NCBI RefSeq assembly: GCF_003390925.1
Contig: NZ_QUBS01000026.1
Location: 146,095 to 210,094, forward strand
Direction: 5' to 3'
Source: Trinickia diaoshuihuensis
GTDB taxonomy: Bacteria > Pseudomonadota > Gammaproteobacteria > Burkholderiales > Burkholderiaceae
DNA length: 64,000 nucleotides
Made by a program: the position numbers and the translations under genes. Of this stretch, positions 33,446 to 41,811 are shown in pieces. Under the pieces are notes generated by a model. It searched no databases. It saw only the letters and a list, made by a program, of their open reading frames with translations, and was not told where the DNA came from. Position 1 is the stretch's first letter, and each line of letters opens with the position of its first letter.

Positions 33446-35272
33446 TCAGAGGATGTCGGAGGCGTAATCGGCCAGCCGCGAGCGCTCGCCGCGCGCGAGG
33501 GTGACATGCCCGCTATGCGTCCAGCCCTTGAAGCGATCGACGACGTAAGTGAGCCCCGAACTGCCTTCGGTCAAGTAGGGCGTATCGATCTGCGCGATAT
33601 TGCCGAGACAGACGATCTTCGTGCCCGGGCCCGCGCGCGTGACGAGCGTCTTCATTTGCTTGGGCGTCAGGTTCTGCGCTTCGTCGATGATGAGGTACTT
33701 GTCGACGAAGGTCCGCCCGCGCATGAAGTTCATGCTCTTGATCTTCAAGCGTGAGCGAATCAGTTCCTGCGTGGCGGCGCGGCCCCATTCGCCGGCGCTA
33801 TCTTCGGTCCGTTGCAATACTTCGAGGTTGTCGTCGAATGCGCCCATCCAAGGCTGCATCTTCTCCTCCTCGGTTCCGGGCAAGAAGCCGATATCCTCGC
33901 CGACGGGCACCGTGGCCCGTGTGACGATGATCTCGTTGTAGCGCTTTTCATCCAGTACTTGGGCGAGGCCCGCCGCCAACGCGACGAGCGTCTTGCCCGT
34001 ACCGGCTTGGCCGAGCAGCGTCACGAAGTCGATGTCGGGGTTCATCAAGAGATTCAACGCGAAGTTCTGCTCGCGATTGCGCGCGGTGATACCCCAGACG
34101 TTGTTCTTGTGATGACTGTAGTCGCGCAGGGTCTGCAGGACGGCGGTCTTGCCGTTCAGCTCGCGTACGATCGCCTGGAACGGCGGCTCGCCCGTTTGCG
34201 GTTCGAGATAGACGAATTCGTTGACGAGCAGCGACGGACACAGCGGGCCGGTCACGCGGTAATACGTCGTGCCCGTCTTATTGTCCTGCCAGCTTTCCAT
34301 GCCCTTGGCATGTTTCGTCCAGAAGTCTTGGGGCAGGGCGCGCACGCCCGAGAACAGCAAATCCTTGTCCTCGAGCACCTGGTCGTTGAAGTAGTCTTCC
34401 GCGGGCAGGCCGAGCGCGTGCGCCTTGATCCGCATGTTGATGTCTTTCGACACCAGCACGACTTGGCGATCTTGCCGATCGCGCTGCAAGGCGCGCACGA
34501 CACCGAGAATCTGATTGTCGGCCTTGCCCTGCGGCAGCCCCTCGACCGGTTCGATATCGGCGAGCTTCGTCTGGAAATACAGCCGTCCGAGCGCTTCGCG
34601 GCTGCCGAGTCCCGCGAGCGGCAACCCTTCCGCGATCAAGCCGGCGTTCGCGACGAGCGCGTCGAGCGTGCGGCTGACTTGGCGCGCGTTACGCGCAACT
34701 TCGGACATCCCCTTCTTGTGGTTGTCGAGTTCCTCGAGCGTCATCATCGGCAGATAGACGTCGTGTTCCTCGAAACGGAAGAGGCAGGTCGGATCGTGCA
34801 TCAGCACGTTCGTATCGAGCACGAACAGCTTGCGCAATTCGGTTTCGACCGCGGCGGCTTTGGTCGAGCGCGGCTTGGCGGCGCCGCGGGCGGCACCCGT
34901 GGGCGAGACCGGTTCCGTCACGGCCGCCGGTTCTTGCTTGCGTGCATGCGCGGGAACGGGAGCCGATGCGGGGGGCGCCACGGGCGTTGCCGGTTGCAGC
35001 AGCGCGGCGGTTTGCTTCGGTTTGCGGCCACGGGCGGTGGGAGCGGGCTCGGCGGCGGCCGGCGAAGGCTGTAGCGCGCGCACGGTTGCGCCCGCGTTGG
35101 CAGCCGCGCCCATCGGGGCGGCGACATGGGTGGTCGCGCCGTACTCGGCCGCTTCGGTTTGCTCCCCCATGGTCCCCTGTTTTTTGGCGCCTCGCGCCGG
35201 CCTGGCTTTGGCCTTGAATTCATCGGGCGGCAACAGACTGCCGAGCTTGCTGGGCGGGGTAGGCAAAGGCAT
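33446..35272 (-). CDS. PhoH family ATPase with N-terminal PIN domain
   Basis: A 608-residue cytosolic protein: a disordered alanine/proline-rich N-terminus (residues 1-145), a PIN nuclease-like domain (KLFVLDTNVLMHDPTCLF onwards), and a C-terminal PhoH ATPase with Walker A LLGQAGTGKTLVA and Walker B YLIIDEAQNLT. This is the PhoH2/YlaK architecture, in which RNA helicase and ribonuclease activities are reported. GAGGGA precedes the ATG at 35272. The long N-terminal extension is unusual compared with the roughly 440-residue family core. Confidence 0.9.
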   Translation of the reverse strand: MPLPTPPSKLGSLLPPDEFKAKARPARGAKKQGTMGEQTEAAEYGATTHVAAPMGAAANAGATVRALQPSPAAAEPAPTARGRKPKQTAALLQPATPVAPPASAPVPAHARKQEPAAVTEPVSPTGAARGAAKPRSTKAAAVETELRKLFVLDTNVLMHDPTCLFRFEEHDVYLPMMTLEELDNHKKGMSEVARNARQVSRTLDALVANAGLIAEGLPLAGLGSREALGRLYFQTKLADIEPVEGLPQGKADNQILGVVRALQRDRQDRQVVLVSKDINMRIKAHALGLPAEDYFNDQVLEDKDLLFSGVRALPQDFWTKHAKGMESWQDNKTGTTYYRVTGPLCPSLLVNEFVYLEPQTGEPPFQAIVRELNGKTAVLQTLRDYSHHKNNVWGITARNREQNFALNLLMNPDIDFVTLLGQAGTGKTLVALAAGLAQVLDEKRYNEIIVTRATVPVGEDIGFLPGTEEEKMQPWMGAFDDNLEVLQRTEDSAGEWGRAATQELIRSRLKIKSMNFMRGRTFVDKYLIIDEAQNLTPKQMKTLVTRAGPGTKIVCLGNIAQIDTPYLTEGSSGLTYVVDRFKGWTHSGHVTLARGERSRLADYASDIL

Positions 35273-35444
35273 GGTTTCCCTCAAAGAATCGGGTCGCATC
35301 TCATACGCCGCCGAATACTCGGCCCCGGGTTACGTGGGCCAGGATTCGCGCAGCGCGTTTCAGGTTTCGGTTCGCCGGTTCGCCTAGATTTCGATCAGCT
35401 CCTTCGCAAGAGACCGGCGGCCGGCCAATGGCGAGGCCGCCGAA

Positions 35445-35487
35445 AAACAAAAAAGCCGCCGCTCCTGTTGCGATGGAGCAAGCGGCT
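35445..35487 (-). terminator. Rho-independent terminator of bcp
   Basis: On the minus strand, an interrupted GC-rich stem (GCCGC..CTCC with GGAG..CGGC) is followed by TTTTTTG. It lies about 110 bases after the bcp stop. Confidence 0.7.
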
Positions 35488-35599
35488 CGGTTTCGAGCAT
35501 CGCGCGGCGCCTGATGCATGAAACGTCGACCTGATCGACGGCGCACAAGCGGACAAGACGAAGTGAACGGGAACTCATTGCAACGCAATATAACGCGCG

Positions 35600-36061
35600 T
35601 CAAAGTGCTTGTACAGCCTCCAGCGTCTCATCGACGTGCCCCGGGACTTTCACGCCGCGCCATTCGCGCCGCAAGACGCCGTCGGCATCGATCAGAAACG
35701 TCGAGCGCTCGATGCCGCGCACTTCCTTGCCATACATCTTTTTCATTTTGATGACGCCGAACAGTGTGCACAGCGCTTCGTCGGCGTCCGAAATCAACGG
35801 AAACGGCAGCTCCAGCTTGGCTTTGAAGTTCTCGTGCGAACGCAGGCTGTCGCGCGACACGCCGACGATCTCCGCACCGGCCTTCTTGAACTTCGGATAC
35901 AAGTCGCGAAACTGCAAACCCTCTGTCGTGCAGCCCGGTGTGTTGTCTTTCGGATAGAAGTACAAGACGAGCTTCTTGCCGCGCAAGCCGGACAGCGTGA
36001 AATCGCCGCCCGTCGCGGGGGCCGAAAAATCGGGGACGGGTTGGTCGACTGCAATGGGCAC
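35600..36061 (-). CDS. bcp: Peroxiredoxin Bcp (PrxQ)
   Basis: A 153-residue thiol peroxidase that removes hydrogen peroxide and organic peroxides. The peroxidatic cysteine is C44 in DNTPGCTTEG. The resolving cysteine found five residues later in E. coli Bcp is absent, so this is a 1-Cys type, or uses C97 in EALCTLFG. CAGGAGAACC precedes the ATG. It is next to the arn operon but separated by 66 bases and probably independent. Confidence 0.92.
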   Translation of the reverse strand: MPIAVDQPVPDFSAPATGGDFTLSGLRGKKLVLYFYPKDNTPGCTTEGLQFRDLYPKFKKAGAEIVGVSRDSLRSHENFKAKLELPFPLISDADEALCTLFGVIKMKKMYGKEVRGIERSTFLIDADGVLRREWRGVKVPGHVDETLEAVQAL

Positions 36062-36127
36062 GTGGTTCTCCTGTTTTTATCGCGCAAATGGTCGAATGGG
36101 CCGATACGAGCGCCGGCCGGGAAAGCC

Positions 36128-37024
36128 TTAATCGGGCTGAACGATGAGCTCGCCCGAACGCCCCGGTATCGCACCCCAGGTGACAGGGTACGATGGCAAC
36201 TCACCGAGGTCCAGCGCGGCATGGTAGTCGCCCATCGTCGCGAACGTATGGCCCTGGGCGTGCCAGCCCGCCAGCAACCGCTCGAAGATCGGGGCAAGCT
36301 TCTGGCCTTCGAGCTCAGCATGCAGCGTGAAGACTTGGTCGCTCGGGCTGTGCGCCGTCGAGGCAAGCAGGCGCTCGGCGACATTCGATTCGTCGCAGCC
36401 GTCCACGCCGATCAATTCGTCCAGCGTCGGCAGCGTGGTGGGCAACTGGACGTGCTCGAGCGTCTTGCCGCCTACGACGGGCCGGTAAGGCGAGTGGCCG
36501 CGGCCGTCGGATGCGTAGCGCATGCCCCAGGCATCGATCTGCTCGAATGCGTGGTCGTTCATCTGCCAGCCGGCCGAGCCGTGCGTCGCGGGCGGCGCAC
36601 CGAAGATCTCCACGAAGCGCCCGTAACTTTTTTGCATTTCGCCCGCGGTCCAGGCTTGTCCGCGCGAACGAACGTTATCCTGCCAATACACGTGATCCCA
36701 GGTATGGATGCCGCACTCGAAACCGGCTTCGTGGATCGCGCGCATCTCGGCCGCCGCACGCCGGCCGATGTCGGGGCCGGGCAGCAGCACGCCGTACATC
36801 AATTGCTTGATGCCGTAGTGCTCGAGCACCGAGGTGCGAGAGACCTTCTTCAAGAAGCCGGGCCGCAGGACGCGGCGCAGGGCCCAGCCCGTGTGATCCG
36901 GGCCGAGACTGAACAGGAACGTCGCGCGCGCCTTGAAGCGATCGAGCATGCGCGCGAGGTTGGGTACCCCCTCGCGCGTGCCGCGCAGCGTGTCGACGTC
37001 GATTTTAAGAACGATACGTGGCAA
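36128..37024 (-). CDS. arnD: 4-deoxy-4-formamido-L-arabinose-phosphoundecaprenol deformylase
   Basis: A 298-residue polysaccharide-deacetylase-fold enzyme that removes the formyl group from undecaprenyl-phosphate-L-Ara4FN. The metal site text KIDVDTLRGT and GIHTWDHVYW, with the C-terminal TLHAELEGQKLAP, match ArnD. No ATG fits: the start is a TTG at 37024 preceded by GGAAGGA with a five-base gap, giving MPRIVLKIDVDT. It follows the decarboxylase gene by 44 bases and closes the arn operon. Confidence 0.92.
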   Translation of the reverse strand: MPRIVLKIDVDTLRGTREGVPNLARMLDRFKARATFLFSLGPDHTGWALRRVLRPGFLKKVSRTSVLEHYGIKQLMYGVLLPGPDIGRRAAAEMRAIHEAGFECGIHTWDHVYWQDNVRSRGQAWTAGEMQKSYGRFVEIFGAPPATHGSAGWQMNDHAFEQIDAWGMRYASDGRGHSPYRPVVGGKTLEHVQLPTTLPTLDELIGVDGCDESNVAERLLASTAHSPSDQVFTLHAELEGQKLAPIFERLLAGWHAQGHTFATMGDYHAALDLGELPSYPVTWGAIPGRSGELIVQPD

Positions 37025-37068
37025 AGGCGGTCCTTCCCAAGCGGGGCGGCTGCGCGGCGAGGCCGCGA

Positions 37069-38145
37069 TTACTGCTGCTCGACGAGGGCGCGCGCATCGG
37101 CCACATGGCCGCGATACGCTTCGAAAATCTTGCGCAACGCGTCGTCGAACGTCGCTTTCGGCGCCCAGTTCAATTCCGTCATCGTGTTCTCGATCTTCGG
37201 CACGCGGTTTTGGACGTCTTGATAACCCTGGCCGTAGTAGGCGCCCGAGGACGTCTCGACGAGATTCACGGCCTTGGCCGATTCCGCGTATTCGGGGTAT
37301 TCCGCCGCGAGCGCGAGCATCTTGTGCGCAAGCTCGCGCACCGAGAAGTTGTTCGTCGGATTGCCGATGTTGTAGATCTTGCCCGAGGCAATGCCGTTCG
37401 GGTTTTCGATGATCTTCATCAGCGCGCTGATGCCGTCGTCGATGTCCGTGAACGCGCGCTTTTGCGAGCCGCCGTCGACGAGGCTGATGTTCTCGCCGCG
37501 CACGATGTGGCCAAGAAACTGCGTTACCACGCGCGAGCTGCCTTCCTTCGGCGTGTAGATCGAATCGAGGCCCGGCCCGATCCAGTTGAACGGGCGGAAC
37601 AGCGTGAAGTTCAGGCCTTCTTGCATGCCGTAGCCCCAAATCACGCGGTCCATCAATTGCTTGGAGCACGCGTAAATCCAGCGCGGCTTGTTGATCGGGC
37701 CGTACGTGAGCGGCGATGCTTCGGGGTCGAACTCTTCGTCGGCGCACATGCCGTAGACTTCCGACGTCGACGGAAACACGAGGTGCTTACGATATTTGAC
37801 GGCCGAGCGCACGATCGGCAGATTCGCCTCGAAGTCGAGTTCGAACACGCGCAGCGGCTGCTGCACGTAGGTGGCGGGCGTCGCGATCGCCACGAGCGGC
37901 AAGATCACGTCGCACTTTTTCACGTGATATTCCACCCATTCCTTGTTGATCGTGATGTCGCCTTCGAAGAAGTGCATCCGCTCGTGCTGCGTCAGATCGC
38001 CGAGGCGGTCCGTCTGCATATCCATGCCGAACACTTCCCAATCGGTCGTCTCGAGGATGCGCTTGGACAAATGATGGCCGATGAAGCCATTGACGCCGAG
38101 AATCAGGACTTTCTTGGCGGAACGTTCGGTTTTGACGGAATTCAT
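37069..38145 (-). CDS. arnA: UDP-glucuronate C-4'' decarboxylase (ArnA C-terminal half as a separate protein)
   Basis: A 358-residue SDR enzyme that oxidises and decarboxylates UDP-glucuronate to UDP-L-Ara4O. NAD motif GVNGFIGHHLSK at the N-terminus, then STSEVYGMC and PRWIYACSKQLMDRVI with the catalytic Tyr-x3-Lys. In E. coli this is the C-terminal domain of the bifunctional ArnA; here it stands alone. Its ATG overlaps the formyltransferase stop as ATGA, so the pair is translationally coupled and probably forms a complex. Confidence 0.93.
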   Translation of the reverse strand: MNSVKTERSAKKVLILGVNGFIGHHLSKRILETTDWEVFGMDMQTDRLGDLTQHERMHFFEGDITINKEWVEYHVKKCDVILPLVAIATPATYVQQPLRVFELDFEANLPIVRSAVKYRKHLVFPSTSEVYGMCADEEFDPEASPLTYGPINKPRWIYACSKQLMDRVIWGYGMQEGLNFTLFRPFNWIGPGLDSIYTPKEGSSRVVTQFLGHIVRGENISLVDGGSQKRAFTDIDDGISALMKIIENPNGIASGKIYNIGNPTNNFSVRELAHKMLALAAEYPEYAESAKAVNLVETSSGAYYGQGYQDVQNRVPKIENTMTELNWAPKATFDDALRKIFEAYRGHVADARALVEQQ

Positions 38146-39089
38146 GGGTGGCGGGAACGATAAGTGAGCTGGGCGAACTGCGCAGGCGTCACGACGGTTT
38201 CTTCCCCGTCGCGCTGGTGCCGCAGCTCGGAAATGACGATGGCGCGCGCGTCGCCGCACACGCCGAAACACGTATTATCGCTTACGTGCAGACCGGGGGG
38301 CAAATCGGCCAATCCGGCCTTGGCGATCGCGTCGATAGGGGCCAGCCTAGCGCGCGCGATCACGAAGCGCTCGCCGGCGATCTCGGTGAACGCGCCGGGA
38401 TAGGGCGGCGCGACCGCGCGGATCAAGTTATAGACTTCGCCGGCGGGCTTGGACCAGTCGATGCGTCCGTCCTCGGGCTTGCGCCCGCCGAAGTAGCTGC
38501 CGCGCGCCAAGTCGTTCGGCAGATGCGGCGCTTCGCCGGCCAACAATGCCGGCAACACGCGCCAAAGCGTCTGCTCGGCGGCAACCGTCACCTTGTCGAA
38601 CACTTCCTGCGCCGTGTCGTCGGGCAGGATCGGCACGCTCGTTTGCGCGACGATGGCGCCGGCGTCGGGTTTGGCCGCCATCTCGTGCAACGTCGCTCCA
38701 GTCTCGGTTTCGCCGTTGAGCACCGCCCAATTGGTCGGCACGCGGCCCCGATACTTGGGCAGCAGCGAGCCGTGCATGTTGTAGGCGCCGCGCGGCGCAA
38801 GCGCCAGCAGGTCGGCGGGCAACATGTGCCGGTAGTAGAACGAGAAAATGAAATCGGGCCGCGCGCGCGCGACGGCCTCGCGCAATGGCGGCCCGGCCGG
38901 ATCGGCGGGCGTAATCGTCTCGATGCCGTGCTCGGCGGCGACTTGCGCGACGCTGCCGAACCAAATGCGCTCGGCCGGATTGTCTTCGTGCGTGACCACC
39001 AGCGCGACGTCGACGCCCCGCGCGAGCAGCACGCGCAGGCAGCGCACGCCGACGTTGTGATAGGCGAAGACGACGGCGCGCGGTTTCAT
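38142..39089 (-). CDS. UDP-L-Ara4N formyltransferase (ArnA N-terminal half as a separate protein)
   Basis: A 315-residue folate-dependent formyltransferase that N-formylates UDP-L-Ara4N. Text SFYYRHMLPADLL, then YNMHGSLLPKYRGRVPTNWAV (N and H of the active site) and KPDAGAIVAQ (catalytic D) is that of the ArnA N-terminal domain, including its C-terminal OB-like subdomain (205-315). Four-base ATGA overlaps link it to arnC upstream and to the decarboxylase downstream. Confidence 0.93.
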   Translation of the reverse strand: MKPRAVVFAYHNVGVRCLRVLLARGVDVALVVTHEDNPAERIWFGSVAQVAAEHGIETITPADPAGPPLREAVARARPDFIFSFYYRHMLPADLLALAPRGAYNMHGSLLPKYRGRVPTNWAVLNGETETGATLHEMAAKPDAGAIVAQTSVPILPDDTAQEVFDKVTVAAEQTLWRVLPALLAGEAPHLPNDLARGSYFGGRKPEDGRIDWSKPAGEVYNLIRAVAPPYPGAFTEIAGERFVIARARLAPIDAIAKAGLADLPPGLHVSDNTCFGVCGDARAIVISELRHQRDGEETVVTPAQFAQLTYRSRHP

Positions 39090-40147
39090 CGGTCGCGCTC
39101 CGGTGCGCTCGTTTGCGGCGCGACGGCGGCACCCGTCACGTTCGTCACATTCGCCGTGCTCGGCACCTGAGCGGCGGCGGGCAGATCGCCGGGACGCCCT
39201 TCAAGGATCGTCTGCACGAGATAGCGCGGCCGCGCGCGTACTTGCTGGTAGATGCGGCCGATATATTCGCCGAGCAGCCCCAGCGCGAAAATGATCACAC
39301 CGAGCATGAAGAACGTAATGGCGAACAGCGTAAACACGCCCTGAACTTCGGCGCCGATCACGAAGCGCCGCACCACCAGCAGCAGGAACAAGCCGGCCGA
39401 ACCCATCGACAAGATCACGCCGATGAACGACAGCCATTGCAGCGGCACGACGGAAAAGCCCGTCACGAGGTCGAAATTCAGCCGAATAAGGCTATAGAGC
39501 GAGTACTTCGATTCGCCCGCGAAGCGCTCCTCGTGCGCGACGTCGACCTCGATCGGGTTTTGCGCGAACGTATAGGCGAGGGCGGGGATGAACGTATTGA
39601 CTTCGCCGCAGCGGTTGATCGTATCGATGATCTGACGGCTATACGCGCGCAGCATGCACCCTTGGTCGGTCATCTTGATGTGCGTGATGCGCTCGCGCAG
39701 CCGGTTCATCGCGCGCGAGGCCTTGCGGCGCCAGAGCGTGTCTTGGCGCTGCATGCGGATCGAGCCGACGTAGTCGTAGCCTTCGCGCATCTTCGCCACG
39801 AGCTTGCCGATCTCCTCGGGCGGATTTTGCAAGTCGGCATCGAGCGTCAGGACGATTTCGCCGCGCGACGCCTCGAAGCCCGCGAGGATCGCCATATGCT
39901 GGCCGTAGTTACCGTTGAGCAGGACGACGCGCGTCGTATCGGGACGCGCGCGGAATTGCTCGGCGAGCAGTGCGGCGGATTTGTCGCGGCTACCGTCGTT
40001 GATGAAGATGACTTCGTAGCTGGTCCCCAAGGCATCGAGGGCCGGGTACAGGCGTGCATAGAGCGCGCGCAATCCCTCTTCCTCGTTGTAGACGGGGATG
40101 ACGACCGTGACTTCCGGTCGTGCCGGCCGGTGTTCCGTATAACTCAT
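39086..40147 (-). CDS. arnC: Undecaprenyl-phosphate L-Ara4FN transferase
   Basis: A 353-residue GT2 enzyme that moves L-Ara4FN from UDP to undecaprenyl phosphate on the cytosolic face. GT2 core VTVVIPVYNEEEGL, LDADLQNPPEEI and the acceptor region QGCMLRAYSR are present, followed by two C-terminal membrane helices (about 232-255 and 265-290). A 30-residue low-complexity tail is extra compared with E. coli ArnC (322). ATGA overlap with the formyltransferase gene. Confidence 0.93.
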   Translation of the reverse strand: MSYTEHRPARPEVTVVIPVYNEEEGLRALYARLYPALDALGTSYEVIFINDGSRDKSAALLAEQFRARPDTTRVVLLNGNYGQHMAILAGFEASRGEIVLTLDADLQNPPEEIGKLVAKMREGYDYVGSIRMQRQDTLWRRKASRAMNRLRERITHIKMTDQGCMLRAYSRQIIDTINRCGEVNTFIPALAYTFAQNPIEVDVAHEERFAGESKYSLYSLIRLNFDLVTGFSVVPLQWLSFIGVILSMGSAGLFLLLVVRRFVIGAEVQGVFTLFAITFFMLGVIIFALGLLGEYIGRIYQQVRARPRYLVQTILEGRPGDLPAAAQVPSTANVTNVTGAAVAPQTSAPERDR

Positions 40148-40153
40148 GTCCGC

Positions 40154-41308
40154 TTATTTCCCAAATTGTTCGCAGATCTCGTTGACGGCGCCGCATACGC
40201 GGGCCACGTCGCGCTCGGTCATCAGCGTGAACAGCGGCAGCGTGACCGTCGTCGCGCCGAAGCGCTCGGCATGCGGGAACATGCCGGGCGCGAAGCCGCG
40301 CGCGCGGTAGAGCGAGAAAAGATGAATCGGCGGGTAATGCACGCCCGTGCCGATCCGGTAATCGTCATGCAGCTTCTGCATGAAGCTCGCGCGGTCGATC
40401 GTCAGGCGTTCCAGCGGCAATGTGATCTGGAACATGTGCCAGTTGCCGTTCTCGAATTCGGCGAGCGGCAGCCCAACGCCGAGCGAGCGCGCCGCGCCGC
40501 CTTCGAACCCCTGGAAGTAGGCCCGCGCGAGCGCCTTGCGTTGCGCCTGAAAGCGTTCGATATGCGCGAGCTGGCCCAGGCCGACGCGCGCCGCCACGTC
40601 GGTGAGATTGTACTTGCCGCCGAGCAGGTCGCAGTCCATGCCGTCGTAGCCCTTGCGCGTGATGCCTTGCAGCCGGTATTTGCGCGCGAGTTCGGCTTCC
40701 TCTTCGTTGTTGAGCACGAGCGCGCCGCCCTCGATCGAGGTCAGGTTCTTGTTCGGGTGGAAACTGAACGAGACGATGTCGCCTAGCTTGCCGATGCGCT
40801 CGCCGCGCCAGGTGGAGCCGAACGCTTGCGCAGCATCTTCGATCACGCGCAGCTTGTAGGCGCGCGCGATGTCGTAAAGGCGATCCATGTCGACGGGCAA
40901 CCCGGCCAGATAAACGGGCATGATTGCTTTCGTGCGCGGCGTGATCGCCTTCTCGAGCAGATTTAAATCGATATTGCGCGTGAGCGGGTCGATATCGACG
41001 AAAACGGGCGTCGCGCCCACTTCGAGAATCACGTTCGCCGTCGCCACCCACGATGCCGGGCTCGTGATGACTTCATCGCCCGGTCCCACGCCGGCGATAC
41101 GCAATCCGACCTCGAGCGTGGCCGTGCCCGAATTGAACGTGCGAACGGGCCGGCCGCCGCAAAACGCGGAAAGCTGCGCTTCGAAGGCCTGGTTTTGCGG
41201 ACCCGTCGTAATCCAGCCCGAACGCAGCACGTCGGCCACGCCGGCAATCGTTTCCTCGTCGATCTCGGGGCGCACGAAGGGCAGGAATGAAAGGGAGTCT
41301 TGGGTCAT
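40154..41308 (-). CDS. arnB: UDP-L-Ara4O C-4'' aminotransferase
   Basis: A 384-residue PLP enzyme of the DegT/DnrJ/EryC1 family that transaminates UDP-L-Ara4O with glutamate. N-terminus LSFLPFVRPEIDEETIAGV is ArnB. PLP-binding text includes VIEDAAQAFGSTW and SFSFHPNKNLTSIEGG with the Schiff-base lysine. ATG at 41308 gives a length equal to E. coli ArnB. Six bases separate it from arnC. Confidence 0.95.
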   Translation of the reverse strand: MTQDSLSFLPFVRPEIDEETIAGVADVLRSGWITTGPQNQAFEAQLSAFCGGRPVRTFNSGTATLEVGLRIAGVGPGDEVITSPASWVATANVILEVGATPVFVDIDPLTRNIDLNLLEKAITPRTKAIMPVYLAGLPVDMDRLYDIARAYKLRVIEDAAQAFGSTWRGERIGKLGDIVSFSFHPNKNLTSIEGGALVLNNEEEAELARKYRLQGITRKGYDGMDCDLLGGKYNLTDVAARVGLGQLAHIERFQAQRKALARAYFQGFEGGAARSLGVGLPLAEFENGNWHMFQITLPLERLTIDRASFMQKLHDDYRIGTGVHYPPIHLFSLYRARGFAPGMFPHAERFGATTVTLPLFTLMTERDVARVCGAVNEICEQFGK

Positions 41309-41403
41309 GGGCTTGGCTCGAGTATCGAAGTGTTGTGTCGTTCTGAGGTTCTCGTGGCGCTCGCCGGGGCGAGCGGTGCTTTCAATGCGTCTATCGCGGC
41401 GGC

Positions 41404-41775
41404 TCAACTGCGTGCCAAAACGAGCACGCCGACCAAGATGATGCCGATGCCGACGAGTCGCTGCAGGCTCAAGACCTCGCCGAACAAATACCAGGCCGCG
41501 AATGCGTTGACCACGTATCCGAGCGAGAGCATCGGATAGGCGATCGAAACGTCGACGCGCGACAGGCCGACGATCCAGACGACCACGCTGATCACGTAAC
41601 AGGCAAGGCCGCCGATGATCGGCAATTGGGTCGCGAGCTTGAAGCCGATCGGCAGAATATTCGCACGGGTGAATTCGAAGTGTCCAACGGCGTTCACGCC
41701 GGCCTTGAGCAGCAACTGCGCGCAGGCGTTGAGCGTCACGCCCGCCAAAATGCAAAAGAGGGAAATGGGATTCAT
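41404..41775 (-). CDS. Probable L-Ara4N-undecaprenyl-phosphate flippase subunit (ArnE/ArnF-like)
   Basis: A 123-residue SMR-fold membrane protein with four helices (LFCILAGVTLNACAQLLLKAG, IIGGLACYVISVVVWIVGL, AYPMLSLGYVVNAFAAWYLF, LVGIGIILVGVLVLA). E. coli uses a heterodimer of ArnE and ArnF to flip the lipid-linked sugar; here only one subunit is found, so a homodimer or a partner elsewhere is implied. Lacks the drug-SMR glutamate motif. Position inside the arn operon gives the function. Confidence 0.85.
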   Translation of the reverse strand: MNPISLFCILAGVTLNACAQLLLKAGVNAVGHFEFTRANILPIGFKLATQLPIIGGLACYVISVVVWIVGLSRVDVSIAYPMLSLGYVVNAFAAWYLFGEVLSLQRLVGIGIILVGVLVLARS

Positions 41776-41811
41776 CGATGAAAAGGCAAGCGGTGCCGGC
41801 GGATGCGGCGG

